Shown here piece after piece: positions 22,740 to 34,446 of a stretch of DNA of 64,000 bases (position 1 is its first letter; every line of letters begins with the position of its first letter). Source of the DNA: Hyperoodon ampullatus (lineage: Eukaryota; Chordata; Mammalia; Artiodactyla; Ziphiidae); contig OX457056.1 in the NCBI GenBank assembly GCA_949752795.1, forward strand, positions 89,302,942-89,366,941. Direction: 5' to 3'. The notes under the pieces were generated by a model. That model worked only from the letters and a program-made list of their open reading frames with translations, had not been told where the DNA came from and did not search any database. Position numbers and translations under genes: made by a program.

Positions 22740-22890
22740 AATTATTGAATTTTTATTGTTTCTAGTTTTTAGCAATAAAACAAATGCCACAACAAAATAA
22801 TGTGCTAATACTGGATATTTACAATTTTAGAATATGAATTTTCATCTTTTGGCTCTTTACTGTCAATTTATAAAATTTATATACATCACT

Positions 22891-22893
<3 letters not shown>

Positions 22894-22921
<28 letters not shown>

Positions 22922-23113
22922 GCGGTACGCGGGCCTCTCACCATGTGGCCTCTCCCGCTGAGTAGCACAGGCTCTGGACACGCAGGCTCAGCGGCCATGG
23001 CTCAACGGGCCCAGCCACTCCGCAGCACGTGGGATCTTCTTGGACCGGGGCACGAACCCATGTCCCCTGCATCGGCAGGCGGACTCCCAACCACTGTGCC
23101 ACCAGGGAAGCCC
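22894..23113 (-). mobile_element. CHR-type SINE, short form (minus), perfect TSD
   Basis: A complete copy with a T28 tract. The exact 16-bp duplication TACATCACTAACTTTT occurs at 22882-22897 and 23114-23129. Confidence 0.96.
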
Positions 23114-23129
23114 TACATCACTAACTTTT

Positions 23130-23554
23130 AAAAAGAAAAATTTATTTTCTCTGAAAAGAAAAATTTAAGGCTTTCCATTCTGATATTGGTTTAGCTTTAA
23201 AATATTAATTAGATAGAATCAAAATAATTTGAAACAGACCTCAAAATTCACTAATTTTGAGGAAAAAATGCATTTCTCATCTGACTAATGAAAGATTGGT
23301 TATGGCCTCCTGTTGGTTAGCAGTAACTGATACTGTTAATCATTTCTTTTTCCTTGACATACTTTCCTACCTTGGCTCTCAGGACACCAAATTCTCCTGG
23401 TTTTCTTCCTACCTGCTGTTTCTTCTTAGTCTCTTTTTCTAGTTCCTTTACATCTACCTCAAACTCAAAAGATTGAAAAGCCCCAGGGGACCTTGAATTT
23501 CTTCCTTTTCTACTATACTCACAATGTTGGTGAAATTATGCAATCCACGGCATT
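23130..23554. other. Intergenic, nothing recognised
   Basis: AT-rich with no supported gene or repeat. Confidence 0.5.
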
Positions 23555-23945
23555 AAATGTCATCTTAGTTTGCTAAGATTGCCATAACAAAATATCACAG
23601 ACTGGGTGACTTAAACAACAGAAATTTATTTTTTCATGGTTATGGACCTGGAAGTTCCAGATCAAGGTGTTTGCAAGTTCAGTTTCTCCTGAAGCCTCTC
23701 TCCTTGGCTTGCAGACGGCTGACTCCTTGCTGTGTCCTCACCTGGCCTTTGTGTGTGAACTCCTGGTGTCTCTTCCTCTTCTTATAAGGACACCAGTCCT
23801 ATTAGGTCAGGGCCCCACTTTTATAAACTCATTTAATGTTAATTTACTCTTTAAAGTACTGGGCCTATCTCCAAATACAGTCCCATTGAGGGTAGGGCCA
23901 CAACATAAAAATGTTGGGGGAGCACACAATTAAGTCCATAACAAA
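23555..23945 (+). repeat. Old interspersed repeat, family A (copy 2)
   Basis: A well-preserved copy reading TTAGTTTGCTAAGATTGCC, then CATAACAAAATATCACAGAC, GCCTCTCTCCTTGGCTTGC, TTATAAGGACACCAGTCC and AAGTCCATAACA. It shares its order with 6325-6655 but is more complete at the 5' side. An 88-codon frame at 23667-23933 lies inside it and is not a gene. Confidence 0.75.
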
Positions 23946-24089
23946 TATTGTCTACATGTTGATGGCTTTCAACTTTATACATCCAGCCAAGACTTCTTCC
24001 TTGACATGAAGTCATCCAAATAGATGAAAGTTAGCCTGTCCCAAACTGACTTAGGACACAAGCCCCCATTCCCAAACTGTCCCTCAACA

Positions 24090-24925
24090 TAGTCCCTGTC
24101 TCGGACAATGACAACTCTTCTATCCGCTCAGCTCAGAGACTTTGGAGTCATCCTTAATTCCTCTCTTTCCCTCACACACCATATCCGGTCAGCAAGTTCT
24201 GTTAACTCTAGCTTCAAAATGTATCTAGAATATAACCACTTCTCATCACCACCACCCCATCATAATTTTTTCACCTGGATTAGTGGCATAACTTCCTCCC
24301 CCCTACTCTCCAGAAGTCTGCATTCCAGAGTAGCTAGAGTGATTTTGTTAAAAAGCAAGTCAGACTGTGTTATTCTCCACATCATATTCTTCCACAGGCT
24401 TTCCATCTTACTCAGAATATATCCTGTAACGAACTCATCTCTGGTTGCTTTTCCTGCCTCTCACTGTGCTCTAGCAACACTGGCCTCCTGAAGCACACCA
24501 GACACGCTTCCACTTCAGGATCTTTACACTTTCTGTTCTCAGTTGGAAATGGCTGTCCTCACTAGATCTACATGGCTCACTCTGTCTCTATCTGTAGCTC
24601 TTTACTCAAATGTCATCTTTTCAATGTGGTCTGCCTGCCGACCATTTCTAACATTTCAGCAAACACATCCCTTCTCAGGTTTTCATTCCCTGGTTTACAA
24701 TTTTTTTCTCCTGTAACTGTCTAAATATACAGTATACTTTACATATTTGCTTATGGTCCATTTCCCTCACCAGAATATGAACTCCATTATGGCAAGGGTG
24801 TATTTTTATCTGTTTTGTTCAGAGCTGTATACTCAGTATTTAGAATAGTACTTGGATCATATTAGACATTCGATAAATATTGTTGAATTTATTTATCCAT
24901 TCATTCAACAAATATTTATTGTACA
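24090..24925 (+). repeat. L2 LINE, 3' portion with ORF2 remnant
   Basis: This is a long sense L2. Near 24108-24491 it still has a 127-codon open frame whose text LRDFGVILNSSLSLTHHI is typical of the C-terminal part of L2/CR1-type ORF2. It continues through the L2 3' region (CTTTCCATCTTACTCAG; ATGAACTCCATTATGGCAAG; TTCGATAAATATTGTTGAA). The frame has no functional start and lacks the reverse transcriptase catalytic part. Confidence 0.85.
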
Positions 24926-25364
24926 TATATTTTGTGTCAGACAAAATTCTAGATAAAGGATATGCATTGGTGAATTAAAGGAAAATCTTCTTTTCCTCAT
25001 AGAGCTTTAATTGAGTGGCTTTATTGTAAGAATGGATATCATAGTGATGAACACAGAAATCCCAGCCACAATATGGGGTCATGTGGGCACACAGGAAATG
25101 CTGAAACCACTAGTAATAGTAGATATCATGATGAACTTGGAAGTGGAAGGCATTCATGGCAGCCTACAGTATGGTTATATTTTTAGCTTCTCTGCAGGTG
25201 TGTAGATCTTCAGTCATATGTGGTCTTATGTCAGGTGTCCTACCCTCATTATTACTCAACTACTACCTTAGTTACTGCTTGTCTTCTGGGGGAATTCTTC
25301 ATTATCTGTTCACCAACTTTTGGATATTTCACTGTCTATGCTCCACCTTTTCTCCATCAGAAGC
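24926..25364. other. Intergenic, nothing recognised
   Basis: No gene supported; short frames at 25011-25405 are chance. Confidence 0.45.
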
Positions 25365-25610
25365 ACTGTAGCATAGTAGTTGATAATACTGGCTTTAGAT
25401 TTTGACTTTGTGACCTTGAACCCTGGCTCTGTCATACCTAAGCTGTGTGACCAACAGCAAGTTGCTTTTCGCATCTGTTCTTCCTTTTAAAAAATCTGAA
25501 AAATGAAGACAATTTTGCCAGAGTTTAAAGATGTTAGGTATAAATGACTTAATAAAAGACTTACAGCAGTGACAGACACGTAGTAAGCATTAAATAAATT
25601 GTAGTTTGTT
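25365..25610 (+). repeat. MIR
   Basis: CACTGTAGCATAGTAGTTGA, TTGAACCCTGGCTCTGTCA, GCTGTGTGACCAACAGC and AGTGACAGACACGTAGTAAG give the full MIR order in sense. Confidence 0.85.
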
Positions 25611-25859
25611 TTAATTCATAATTTTTAAAAGAAGTATGGTTTATTCAAAATATCTGCTCCTTCTTATTCCATCACAACCAGTCAACATCATGGCACCTCC
25701 TCTAACTCATAAATGTTTAATTTCTATACTTTTTGCCTATAGCTTCAGAATAATTGCTTAACAATTGCTTTCAATTTCACTGCATTTAACTGAAAAATTA
25801 AGGAATAACTTAGTTTATTGATTTCTTTGCATATCACTTAATTTTGACTTAATTTCCTC

Positions 25860-26536
25860 TTTTTTGTATTGATGGTTTGTTTTGCTGTAGTATTCCTTAA
25901 GTAATGCTTGCCAAAAGGATTTGTAGGGGGCAAACTTTTCTCAGTCCTTTTATGTCTAAAAATGGCTTTATATTGTCAACACAACTGAATGCTAGTTTGT
26001 AGGAGTACAGAATTAGCACTTGAAAATCATTTTCACTCAGAATTTTAAAAACATTGTTTCATTGATTTCTGGTACTAAATTTGTTGATAATAATTTCAGA
26101 TGTACAGGTTAATAAACTTTGTTTTTCTCTTGTTAAATAAAGAATTTCTGGTACTAAAAATGCTGATAAGAATGACAAATTATTTTCTTTTCCATGAAAA
26201 TAATATGGTTTTTCTCAAGACAATCTTGAATTTATCCAAGATGCTCTGAAAATATACCAGAATATGACTGATTAATGCTGTTTAACATTTAATGAGCTTG
26301 TTCAATTATAAAACTAGTAACTTTTGTCACTTCTGGGACATTGTTATTTCTTTTACTATTTGTTGTTCTCCTTTTCCTCTATTCTTTCCTTATGTAACTT
26401 GTGAATCTCTTTTCAGTGACTCTTTGTCTTTTTGCAATGCAATCTTGATAATTACTTGATTCTATTATCTGACTCACTAATAAAATCTTCAGTTGTGTCA
26501 TTCGTCTATCAAATTTTCTTTTAAAATTTGCAATTA
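25860..26536 (-). repeat. Old L1 (antisense), left part, split by the young L1
   Basis: The AT-rich sequence (TTGCCAAAAGGATTTGTAGG; ATTGATTTCTGGTACTAAA; TTATTTCTTTTACTATTTG) has the texture of the ORF2/3' region of an ancient L1 in antisense. It appears to resume after the insertion at 33372 (TTTATTGGGTATTCTGTC). The interruption carries the young element's 14-bp duplication. Confidence 0.5.
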
Positions 26537-28024
26537 GAAGACTTCCGGGTAAGATGGCGGAAGAGTAAGACGCGGAGATCACCTTCCTCCCCACGGATAC
26601 ACCAGAAATACAGCTACACGTGGAACAACTCCTACAGAACACCTACTGAACGCTGGCAGAAGACCCCAGACCTCCCAAAAGGCAAGAAACTCCCCACATA
26701 CCTGGGTAGGGCAAAGCGGAGAGATTCCCGCACAGAGGATCGGTGCCGAGCGGCACTCACCAGCCCGAGAGGCTTGTCTGCTCGCCCGCAGGGGCGGGCG
26801 GCGCTGGAAGCTGAGGCTCGGGCTTCGGTCAGAGCGCAGGGAGAGGACTGGGGCTGGCGGCGAGAACTCAGCCTGAAGGGGGCTAATGTGCCACAGCTAG
26901 CCGGAAGGGAGTCCGGGAAAACTCTGGAGCTGCCGAAGAGGCAAGAGACTTTTTCTTCCCTCTTGGTTTCCTGGTGCGCGAGGAGAGGGGATTAAGAGCG
27001 CTGCTTAAAGAGGCTCCACAGACGGGCGCGAGTCGCGGCTGAAACCGCGGAGCCCAGTGACGGGCGTGGGACGCTGGGGCTGCTGCTGCCGCCGCCAAGA
27101 AGCCTGTGTGCGAGCGCAAGTCACTGTCCACACCGCCCTTCCGGGAGCCTGTTCAGCCCGCCACTGCCGGGGTCCCGGGATCCAGGGGCGGCTTCCCTGG
27201 GAGAACGCACGGTGCGCCTCGGGCTGGTGCAACGTCACGCCGACCTCTGCCGCTGCAGGTTCGCCCCGCACTCCGTGCCCCTCCCTCCCGCCCGGCCTGA
27301 GTGAGCCAGAGTCCCCGAAGAGGCTGCTCCTTTAACCCTGTCCTGTCTGAGCGAAGAACAGACGCCCTCCGGCGACCTACACGCAGAGGCGGGGCCAAAT
27401 CCAAAGCTGAGACCCAGGAGCTGTGAGAACAAAGAAGAGAAAGGGAAACCTCTCCCAGCACCCTCAGAAGCAGCGGATTAAAGCTCCATAATCGACTTGA
27501 TGTACCCTGCATCTGTGGAATACATGAATAGACAACAAATCATCCCAAATTGAGGAGCCAGGAGTCAGTGCTGTGCCTCTGAGGTGGGAGAGCCAACCTC
27601 AGGACACTGGTCCACAAGAGACCTCCCAGCTCCACATAATATCAAACGGCGAAAATCTTCCAGAGATCTCCACCTCAACACCAGCACCCAGCTTCACTCA
27701 ACGACCAGCAAGCTACAGTGCTGGACACCCTATGCCAAACAACTAGCAAGACAGGAACACAACGCCACCCATTAGCAGAGAGGTGGCCTAAAATCATAAA
27801 AAGTCCGCAGACACCCCAAAACACACCACCAGACGTGGACCTGCCCACCAGAAAGACAAGATCCAGCCTCATCCACCAGAACACAGGCACTAGTCCCCTC
27901 CACCAGGAAGCCTACACAACCCACTAAACCAACCTTAGCCACTGGGGACAGACACCAAAAACAACGGGAACTACGAAACTGCAGACTGCAAAAAGGAGAC
28001 CCCAAACACAGTAACATAAGCAAA
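26537..28024 (+). promoter_or_regulatory. L1 5' UTR / internal promoter
   Basis: It begins GAAGACTTCCGGGTAAGATG and contains the YY1 core that positions initiation at +1 in mammalian L1s. CpG density is high at 26700-27400, the normal target for methylation silencing. Open frames within it on both strands (for example 26528-26995 plus and 27772-28218 minus) reflect GC-rich or L1 composition rather than recognised genes. Confidence 0.85.
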
Positions 28025-28936
28025 ATGAGAAGACAGAAAAACACACAGCAGGAGAAGGAGCAAGATAAAAACCCACCAGACGTAACAAATGAAGAGGTAA
28101 TAGGCAGTCTACCTGAAAAAGAATTCAGAATAATGATAGTAAAGATGATCCAAGATTCTATTTCCCAGATCCAAAATCTTGGAAATAGAATAGACAAAAT
28201 GCAAGAAACAGTTAACAAGGACCTAGAAGAACTAAAGATGAATCAAGCATCGATGAAAAACACAATAAATGAAATAAAAAATACTCTAGATGGGATCAAT
28301 AGCAGAATAACTGAGGCAGAAGAACGGATAAGTGAGATGGAAGATAAAATAATGGAAATAACTGCTGCAGAGCAAAATAAAGAAAAAAGAATGAAAAGAA
28401 CAGAGGACAGTCTCAGAGACCTCTGGGACAACATTAAACGCACCAACATTCGAATTATAGGGGTTCCAGAAGAAGAGAAAAACAAAGGGACTGAGAAAAT
28501 ATTTGAAGAGATTATAGTTGAAAACTTCCCTAATATGGGAAAGGAAATAGTTAATCAAGTCCAGGAGGCACAGAGAGTCCCATACAGAATAAATCCAAGG
28601 AGAAATATGCCAAGACACATATTAATCAAACTGTCAAAAATTAAACACAAAGAAATCATATTAAAAGCAGCAAGGCAAAAACAACAAGTAACACACAAGG
28701 GAATCCCCATCAGGATAACAGCTGATCTCTCAGCAGAAACTCTACAAGCCAGAAGGGAGTGGCAGGACATAATTAAAGTGATGAAGGAGAAAAACCTGCA
28801 ACCAAGACTACTCTACCCAGCAAGGATCTCATTCAGATTTGATGGAGAAATTAAAACGTTTACAGACAAGCAAAAGCTGAGAGAGTTCAGCACCACCAAA
28901 CCAGCTTTACAACAAATGCTAAAGGAACTTCTCTAG
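28025..28936 (+). CDS. L1 ORF1p, RNA-binding chaperone, 303 aa, intact
   Basis: ORF1p coats L1 RNA as a trimer and acts as a nucleic-acid chaperone in the cytoplasmic RNP. The N-terminus [16 protein letters not shown] is followed by a long heptad coiled coil (about residues 38-135). Next is an RRM-like domain (about 138-225) with NIRIIGVPE as an RNP2-type strand and [14 protein letters not shown] as the RNP1 region. The C-terminal domain (about 226-303) contains [20 protein letters not shown]. The length is somewhat shorter than the human protein (338 aa), mainly at the N-terminus and coiled coil, which varies among mammals. The start is the first ATG after the 5' UTR. Confidence 0.96.
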   Translation: MRRQKNTQQEKEQDKNPPDVTNEEVIGSLPEKEFRIMIVKMIQDSISQIQNLGNRIDKMQETVNKDLEELKMNQASMKNTINEIKNTLDGINSRITEAEERISEMEDKIMEITAAEQNKEKRMKRTEDSLRDLWDNIKRTNIRIIGVPEEEKNKGTEKIFEEIIVENFPNMGKEIVNQVQEAQRVPYRINPRRNMPRHILIKLSKIKHKEIILKAARQKQQVTHKGIPIRITADLSAETLQARREWQDIIKVMKEKNLQPRLLYPARISFRFDGEIKTFTDKQKLREFSTTKPALQQMLKELL

Positions 28937-28994
28937 GCAAGAAACACAACAGAAGGAAAAGACCTACAATAAGGAACCCAAAACAATTAAGGAA

Positions 28995-31900
28995 ATGGGA
29001 ATAGGAACATACATATCAATAATTACCTTAAATGTAAATGGACTAAATGCTCCCACCAAAAGACACAGAGTGGCTGAATGGATACAAAAACAAGACCCAT
29101 ATATATACTGTCTACAAGAGACCCACTTCAGACCTAGAGACACATACAGACTGAAAGTAAGGGGATGGAAAAAGATATTCCATGCAAATGGAAACCAAAA
29201 GAAAGCTGGAGTAGCAATTCTCATATCAGACAAAATAGACTTTAAAATAAAGACTACTAGAAGAGACAAAGAAGGACACTACATAATGATCAAGGGGTCG
29301 ATCCAAGAAGAAGATATAACAATTGTAAATATTTATGCACCCAACATAGGAGCACCTCAATACATAAGGCAAATACTAACAGCCATAAAAGGAGAAATTG
29401 ATGGTAACACAATCATAATAGGGGACTTTAACACCCCACTTTCACCAATGGACAGATCATCCAAAATGAAAATAAATAAGGAAACACAAGCTTTAAATGA
29501 TACATTAAACAAGATGGACTTAATTGATATTTATAGGACATTCCATCCAAAAACAACAGAATACACATTTTTCTCAAGTGCTCATGGAACATTCTCCAGG
29601 ATAGATCATATCTTGGGTCACAAATCAAGCCTTGGTAAATTTAAGAAAATTGAAATTGTATCAAGTATCTTTTCTGACCACAATGCTATGAGACTAGATA
29701 TCAATAACAGGAAAAGAGCTGTAAAAAATACAAACACATGGAGGCTAAATAATACACTACTTAATAACGAAGTGATCACAGAAGAAATCAAAGAGGAAAT
29801 TAAAAAATACCTAGAAACAAATGACAATGGAGACACGACGACCCAAAACCTATGGGATGCAGCAAAAGCAGTTCTAAGAGGGAAGTTTATAGCAATACAA
29901 TCCCACCTTAAGAAACAGGAAACATCTCGAATAAACAACCTAACCTTGCACCTAAAGCAATTAGAGAAAGAAGAACAAAAACATCCCAAAGTTAGCAGAA
30001 GGAAAGAAATCATAAAAATCAGATCAGAAATAAATGAAAAAGAAAGGAAGGAAACAATAGCAAAGATCAATAAAACTAAAAGCTGGTTCTTTGAGAAGAT
30101 AAACAAAATTGATAAACCATTAGCCAGACTCATCAAGAAAAAAAGGGAGAAGACTCAAATCAATAGAATTAGAAATGAAAAAGGAGAAGTAACAACTGAC
30201 ACTGCAGAAATACAAAAGATTATGAGAGATTACTATAAGCAACTCTATGCCAATAAAATGGACAACCTGGAAGAAATGGACAAATTCTTAGAAATGCACA
30301 ACCTGCCAAGACTGAATCAGGAAGAAATAGAAAATATGAACAGACCAATCACAAGTAATGAAATTGAAACTGTGATAAAAAATCTTCCAACAAACAAAAG
30401 CCCAGGACCAGATGGCTTCACAGGCGAATTCTATCAAGCATTTAGAGAAGAGCTAACACCTATCCTTCTCAAACTCTTCCAAAATATAGCAGAGGGAGGA
30501 ACACTCCTAAACTCATTCTACGAGGCCACCATCACCTTGAAACCAAAACCAGACAAGGATGTCACAAAGAAAGAAAACTACAGGCCAATATCACTGATGA
30601 ACATAGATGCAAAAATCCTCAAGAAAATACTAGCAAACAGAATCCAACAGCACATTAAAAGGATCATACACCATGATCAAGTGGGGTTTATTCCAGGAAT
30701 GCAAGGATTCTTCAATATATGCAAATCAATCAACGTGATACACAATATTAGAAAATTGAAGGAGAAAAACCATATGATCATCTCAATAGATGCAGAGAAA
30801 GCTTTCGACAAAATTCAACACCCATTTATGATAAAAACCCTGCAGAAAGTAGGCATAGAGGGAACTTTCCTCAACATAATAAAGGCCATATATGACAAAC
30901 CCACAGCCAGCATCGTCCTCAATGGTGAAAAACTGAAACCATTTCCACTAAGATCAGGAACAAGACAAGGTTGCCCACTCTCACCACTCTTATTCAACAT
31001 AGTTTTGGAAGTTTTAGCCACAGCAGTCAGAGAAGAAAAGGAAATAAAAGGAATCCAAATCGGAAAAGAAGAAGTAAAGCTGTCACTGTTTGCAGATGAC
31101 ATGATACTATACATAGAGAATCCTAAAGATGCTACCAGAAAACTACTAGAGCTAATCAATGAATCTGGTAAAGTTGCAGGATACAAAATTAATGCACAGA
31201 AATCTCTGGCATTCCTATATACTAATGATGAAAAATCTGAAAGTGAAATCAAGGAAACACTCCCATTTACCATTGCAACAAAAAGAATAAAATATCTAGG
31301 AATAAACCTACCTAAGGAGACAAAAGACCTGTATGCAGAAAATTATAAGACACTGATGAAAGAAATTAAAGATGATACAAATAGATGGAGAGATGTACCA
31401 TGTTCTTGGATTGGAAGAATCAACATTGTGAAAATGACTCTACTACCCAAAGCAATCTACAGATTCAATGCAATCCCTATCAAACTACCACTGGCATTTT
31501 TCACAGAAGTAGAGCAAAAAATTTCACAATTTGTATGGAAACACAAAAGACCCCGAATAGCCAAAGCAATCTTGAGAACGAAAAATGGAGCTGGAGGAAT
31601 CAGGCTCCCTGACTTCAGACTATACTACAAAGCTACAGTAATCAAGACAGTATGGTACTGGCACAAAAACAGAAAGATAGATCAATGGAACAGGATAGAA
31701 AGCCCAGAGATAAACCCACGGACATATGGTCACCTTATCTTTGATAAAGGAGGCAGGAATGTACAGTGGAGAAAGGACAGTCTCTTCAATAAGTGGTGCT
31801 GGGAAAACTGGATAGGGACATGTAAAAGTATGAGATTAGATCACTCCCTAACACCATACACAAAAATAAGCTCAAAATGGATTAAAGACCTAAATGTAAG

Positions 31901-32813
31901 GCCAGACACTATCAAACTCTTAGAGGAAAACATAGGTAGAACACTCTATGACATAAATCACAGCAAGATCCTTTTTGACCCACCTCCTAGAGAAATGGAA
32001 ATAAAGACAAAAATAAACACATGGGACCTAATGAAACTTCAAAGCTTTTGCACAGCAAAGGAAACCATAAACAAGACCAAAAGACAACCCTCAGAATGGG
32101 AGAAAATATTTGCAAATGAAGCAACTGACAAAGGATTAATCTCCAAAATTTATAAGCAGCTCATTCAGCTCAATAACAAAAAAACAAACAGCCCAATCCA
32201 AAAATGGGCAGAAGACCTAAATAGACATTTCTGCACAGAAGATATACAGACTGCCAACAAACACATGAAAGGATGCTCAACATCTCTACTCATTAGAGAA
32301 ATGCAAATCAAAACTACAATGAGATATCATCTCACACCAGTCAGAATGGCCATCATCAAGAAATCTAGAAACAATAAATGCTGGAGAGGGTGTGGAAAAA
32401 TGGGAACACTCTTGCACTGCTGGTGGGAATGTGAATTGGTACAGCCACTATGGAGAACGGTATGGAGGTTCCTTAAAAAACTAAAAATAGAACTACCATA
32501 TGACCCAGAAATCCCACTACTGGGCATATACCCTGAGAAAACCATAATTCAAAAAGAGACATGTACCAAAATGTTCATTGCAGCTCTGTTCACAATAGCC
32601 CAGAGATGGAAACAACCTAAGTGTCCATCATCGGATGAATGGGTAAAGAAGATGTGGCACATATATACAATGGAATATTACTCATCCATAAAAAGGCATG
32701 AAATTGAGCTATTTGTAATGAGGTGGATGGACCTAGAGTCTGTCATACAGAGTGAAGTAATTCAGAAAGAGAAAGACAAATACTGTATGCTGACACATAT
32801 ATATGGAATTTAA
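28995..32813 (+). CDS. L1 ORF2p, endonuclease / reverse transcriptase, 1272 aa, intact
   Basis: ORF2p nicks target DNA and copies L1 RNA in place (target-primed reverse transcription). The endonuclease domain (1-235) has all expected catalytic positions: N13 in TLNVNG, E42 in LQETH, D144 and N146 in GDFNTPLS, D204 in SRIDHI and the SDH triad end at 227-229. The reverse transcriptase has [10 protein letters not shown] (D599), [11 protein letters not shown] near 658-667 and the FADD motif at 699-702. The C-terminal Cys-rich segment [18 protein letters not shown] (1129-1146) is complete. Length is essentially that of the human protein (1275 aa). The spacer to ORF1 is 58 bp. No disabling change is visible; single damaging substitutions cannot be excluded. 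Confidence 0.97.
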   Translation: MGIGTYISIITLNVNGLNAPTKRHRVAEWIQKQDPYIYCLQETHFRPRDTYRLKVRGWKKIFHANGNQKKAGVAILISDKIDFKIKTTRRDKEGHYIMIKGSIQEEDITIVNIYAPNIGAPQYIRQILTAIKGEIDGNTIIIGDFNTPLSPMDRSSKMKINKETQALNDTLNKMDLIDIYRTFHPKTTEYTFFSSAHGTFSRIDHILGHKSSLGKFKKIEIVSSIFSDHNAMRLDINNRKRAVKNTNTWRLNNTLLNNEVITEEIKEEIKKYLETNDNGDTTTQNLWDAAKAVLRGKFIAIQSHLKKQETSRINNLTLHLKQLEKEEQKHPKVSRRKEIIKIRSEINEKERKETIAKINKTKSWFFEKINKIDKPLARLIKKKREKTQINRIRNEKGEVTTDTAEIQKIMRDYYKQLYANKMDNLEEMDKFLEMHNLPRLNQEEIENMNRPITSNEIETVIKNLPTNKSPGPDGFTGEFYQAFREELTPILLKLFQNIAEGGTLLNSFYEATITLKPKPDKDVTKKENYRPISLMNIDAKILKKILANRIQQHIKRIIHHDQVGFIPGMQGFFNICKSINVIHNIRKLKEKNHMIISIDAEKAFDKIQHPFMIKTLQKVGIEGTFLNIIKAIYDKPTASIVLNGEKLKPFPLRSGTRQGCPLSPLLFNIVLEVLATAVREEKEIKGIQIGKEEVKLSLFADDMILYIENPKDATRKLLELINESGKVAGYKINAQKSLAFLYTNDEKSESEIKETLPFTIATKRIKYLGINLPKETKDLYAENYKTLMKEIKDDTNRWRDVPCSWIGRINIVKMTLLPKAIYRFNAIPIKLPLAFFTEVEQKISQFVWKHKRPRIAKAILRTKNGAGGIRLPDFRLYYKATVIKTVWYWHKNRKIDQWNRIESPEINPRTYGHLIFDKGGRNVQWRKDSLFNKWCWENWIGTCKSMRLDHSLTPYTKISSKWIKDLNVRPDTIKLLEENIGRTLYDINHSKILFDPPPREMEIKTKINTWDLMKLQSFCTAKETINKTKRQPSEWEKIFANEATDKGLISKIYKQLIQLNNKKTNSPIQKWAEDLNRHFCTEDIQTANKHMKGCSTSLLIREMQIKTTMRYHLTPVRMAIIKKSRNNKCWRGCGKMGTLLHCWWECELVQPLWRTVWRFLKKLKIELPYDPEIPLLGIYPEKTIIQKETCTKMFIAALFTIAQRWKQPKCPSSDEWVKKMWHIYTMEYYSSIKRHEIELFVMRWMDLESVIQSEVIQKEKDKYCMLTHIYGI

Positions 32814-33357
32814 GAAAAAAAAAATGTCATGAAGAACATAGGGGTAAGACAGGAATAAAGACACAGACCTACTAGAGAATGGACTTGAGGATATGGGGAG
32901 GGGGAAGGGTAAGCTGTGACAAAGTGAAAGAGCGGCATGGACATATATACACTACGAAACGTAAGGTAGATAGCTAGTGGGAAGCAGCCGCATAGCACAG
33001 GGAGATCAGCTCGGTGCTTTGTGACCGCCTGGAGGGGTGGGATAGGGAGGGTGGGAGGGAGACGCAAAAGGGAGGGGATATGGGAACATATGTATATGTA
33101 TAACTGATTAAATTTGTTATAAAGCAAAAAAAAAAAAAAATAGATAGCTAGTGGGAAGCAGCGCATAGCACAGGGAGATCAGCTTGGTGCGTTGTGACCA
33201 CCTAGAGGGGGGGGATAGGGAGGGTGGGAGGGAGAAGAAAAAGGGAGGAGATATGGGGATATATGTATACATATAGCTGATTCACTTTGTTATAAAGCAG
33301 AAACTAACACACTATTGTAACGCAAGTATACTCCAATAAAGATGTTAAAAAAGAAAA
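32814..33357 (+). other. L1 compound 3' UTR (two diverged 3' segments around an A15 tract)
   Basis: Segment 1 (32967-33125) starts TAGATAGCTAGTGGGAAGCA and stops at TTATAAAGC, followed by A15 (33126-33140). Segment 2 (33141-33357) starts with the same words and runs to the true 3' end (CTCCAATAAAGATG). The two share order and length but differ at roughly one base in ten by eye. The outer target-site duplication encloses both, so the compound end belongs to this insertion. Confidence 0.9.
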
Positions 33358-33371
33358 AAAATTTGCAATTA

Positions 33372-34446
33372 CATTTCAAATGCCTAGAGCCCCAGTTTTT
33401 TATTTTTGTTGTTATTGTGGACCTTTGTTTTTGCCTAACAGATTATTCATTTTATTGGGTATTCTGTCTATACTTAAACCTTTTTCAAGCTATTATATTT
33501 GCTTTAAAGTAGTCTTACTTTCCATTGGGATTTAGTTTTCTGCTTGTGGAATTTATTCCTTTTTCTTCATGATGTTGATTTTCCTTAAAGATTGGCTGAC
33601 CTTTGATTATCTATCCACAGCTATATGTGAGGGTCCATATTAAATAGTATTTCATTTCTTAAACCCACATTAGAAACATTCCATGTCTATGGTTAATACA
33701 TTTCTGATTACAGGAAGTGAAGGAGCCCTGCAACTTCCAGATATTCCACCCCATATTTATTCAGCTTTAGCAGAGAGTAGAAGTGACTTTTGACTGAAGC
33801 AAACATTTTGTTGCTTAAAATGTTGAATGATTTAGATTTTATCTCCAAGAGGGAGAGTGGTTTTGTAAATTTGGCTTCTTCACTCAGAAAATGATTAATT
33901 CTTTAATTAACAAATTACACTGTCACTGTATCATTCTAAGATCAGCCCAAACGTCTAGGTTTTCCCAATTTTCCTTCAAATTCCTCTTAAAATAATTGGA
34001 AGAATTTTGATAACAACAAAATAAAAATATATTAGTAATGTTTTGATCTCCATTTAGTAATGGTGAGTGTATTTAATATGGGGCAGAAAAATACAGTTTT
34101 ATTTCCCAACCATATCTCCTTTCTTTTTCTGGTCTCATTCCTGTTCTTCCTCCCCTTCCTCCCTTCATTCTTCCTCCCGTCACTCCACTCTTCTCACCAC
34201 AATGTTCATTTCTCCCCGAAATACCACCAGTTCCTTTATTGCCATAAATTGTGTAACCTGAAGCCTTTGCTTGTGTTTTCCACCCGCCCCAACTTCTCCC
34301 AAGCGCTTAACTCAGTGAATTCAAGGTCTAGCAGAAAGTTTCAATTCTCTAACACTACAGGGTAGTATGGAATGCTCTTTTCTCATTTACAGTAATTCAC
34401 ATGTGTTTACCTTGTTAGTTTTTATCTTTTATTGTTTTATAATTTC
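33372..34446. other. Intergenic; resumes the old antisense L1, then unrecognised
   Basis: About 33372-33530 continues the pre-insertion old L1. The remainder is AT-rich with a pyrimidine-rich patch near 34110-34200. Two overlapping short frames there are low complexity. Confidence 0.45.

Larger units (their letters stand above)
26537..33357 (+). mobile_element. Full-length L1 retrotransposon with both ORFs intact
   Basis: A complete L1 of about 6.8 kb. The 14-bp duplication AAAATTTGCAATTA lies at 26523-26536 and 33358-33371. Order: a 5' UTR of 1488 bp with a YY1-type core (AAGATGGCGG, 26551-26560) 15 bp from the start and a CpG-rich body; ORF1 (303 codons); a 58-bp spacer; ORF2 (1272 codons); and a compound 3' UTR ending AATAAAGATGTT plus an A-rich tail. 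Neither ORF has a stop or frameshift. It lies in an older antisense L1, in the plus direction, between GABRA4 and GABRB1. This is the structure expected of an element able to move or very recently able to; activity itself cannot be read from sequence. Confidence 0.97.

Noticed and set aside
27772..30136. Minus-strand frames of up to 172 codons across the L1
   Set aside because: They are antisense shadows of the A-rich L1 coding strand (Leu/Ser/Phe-rich).
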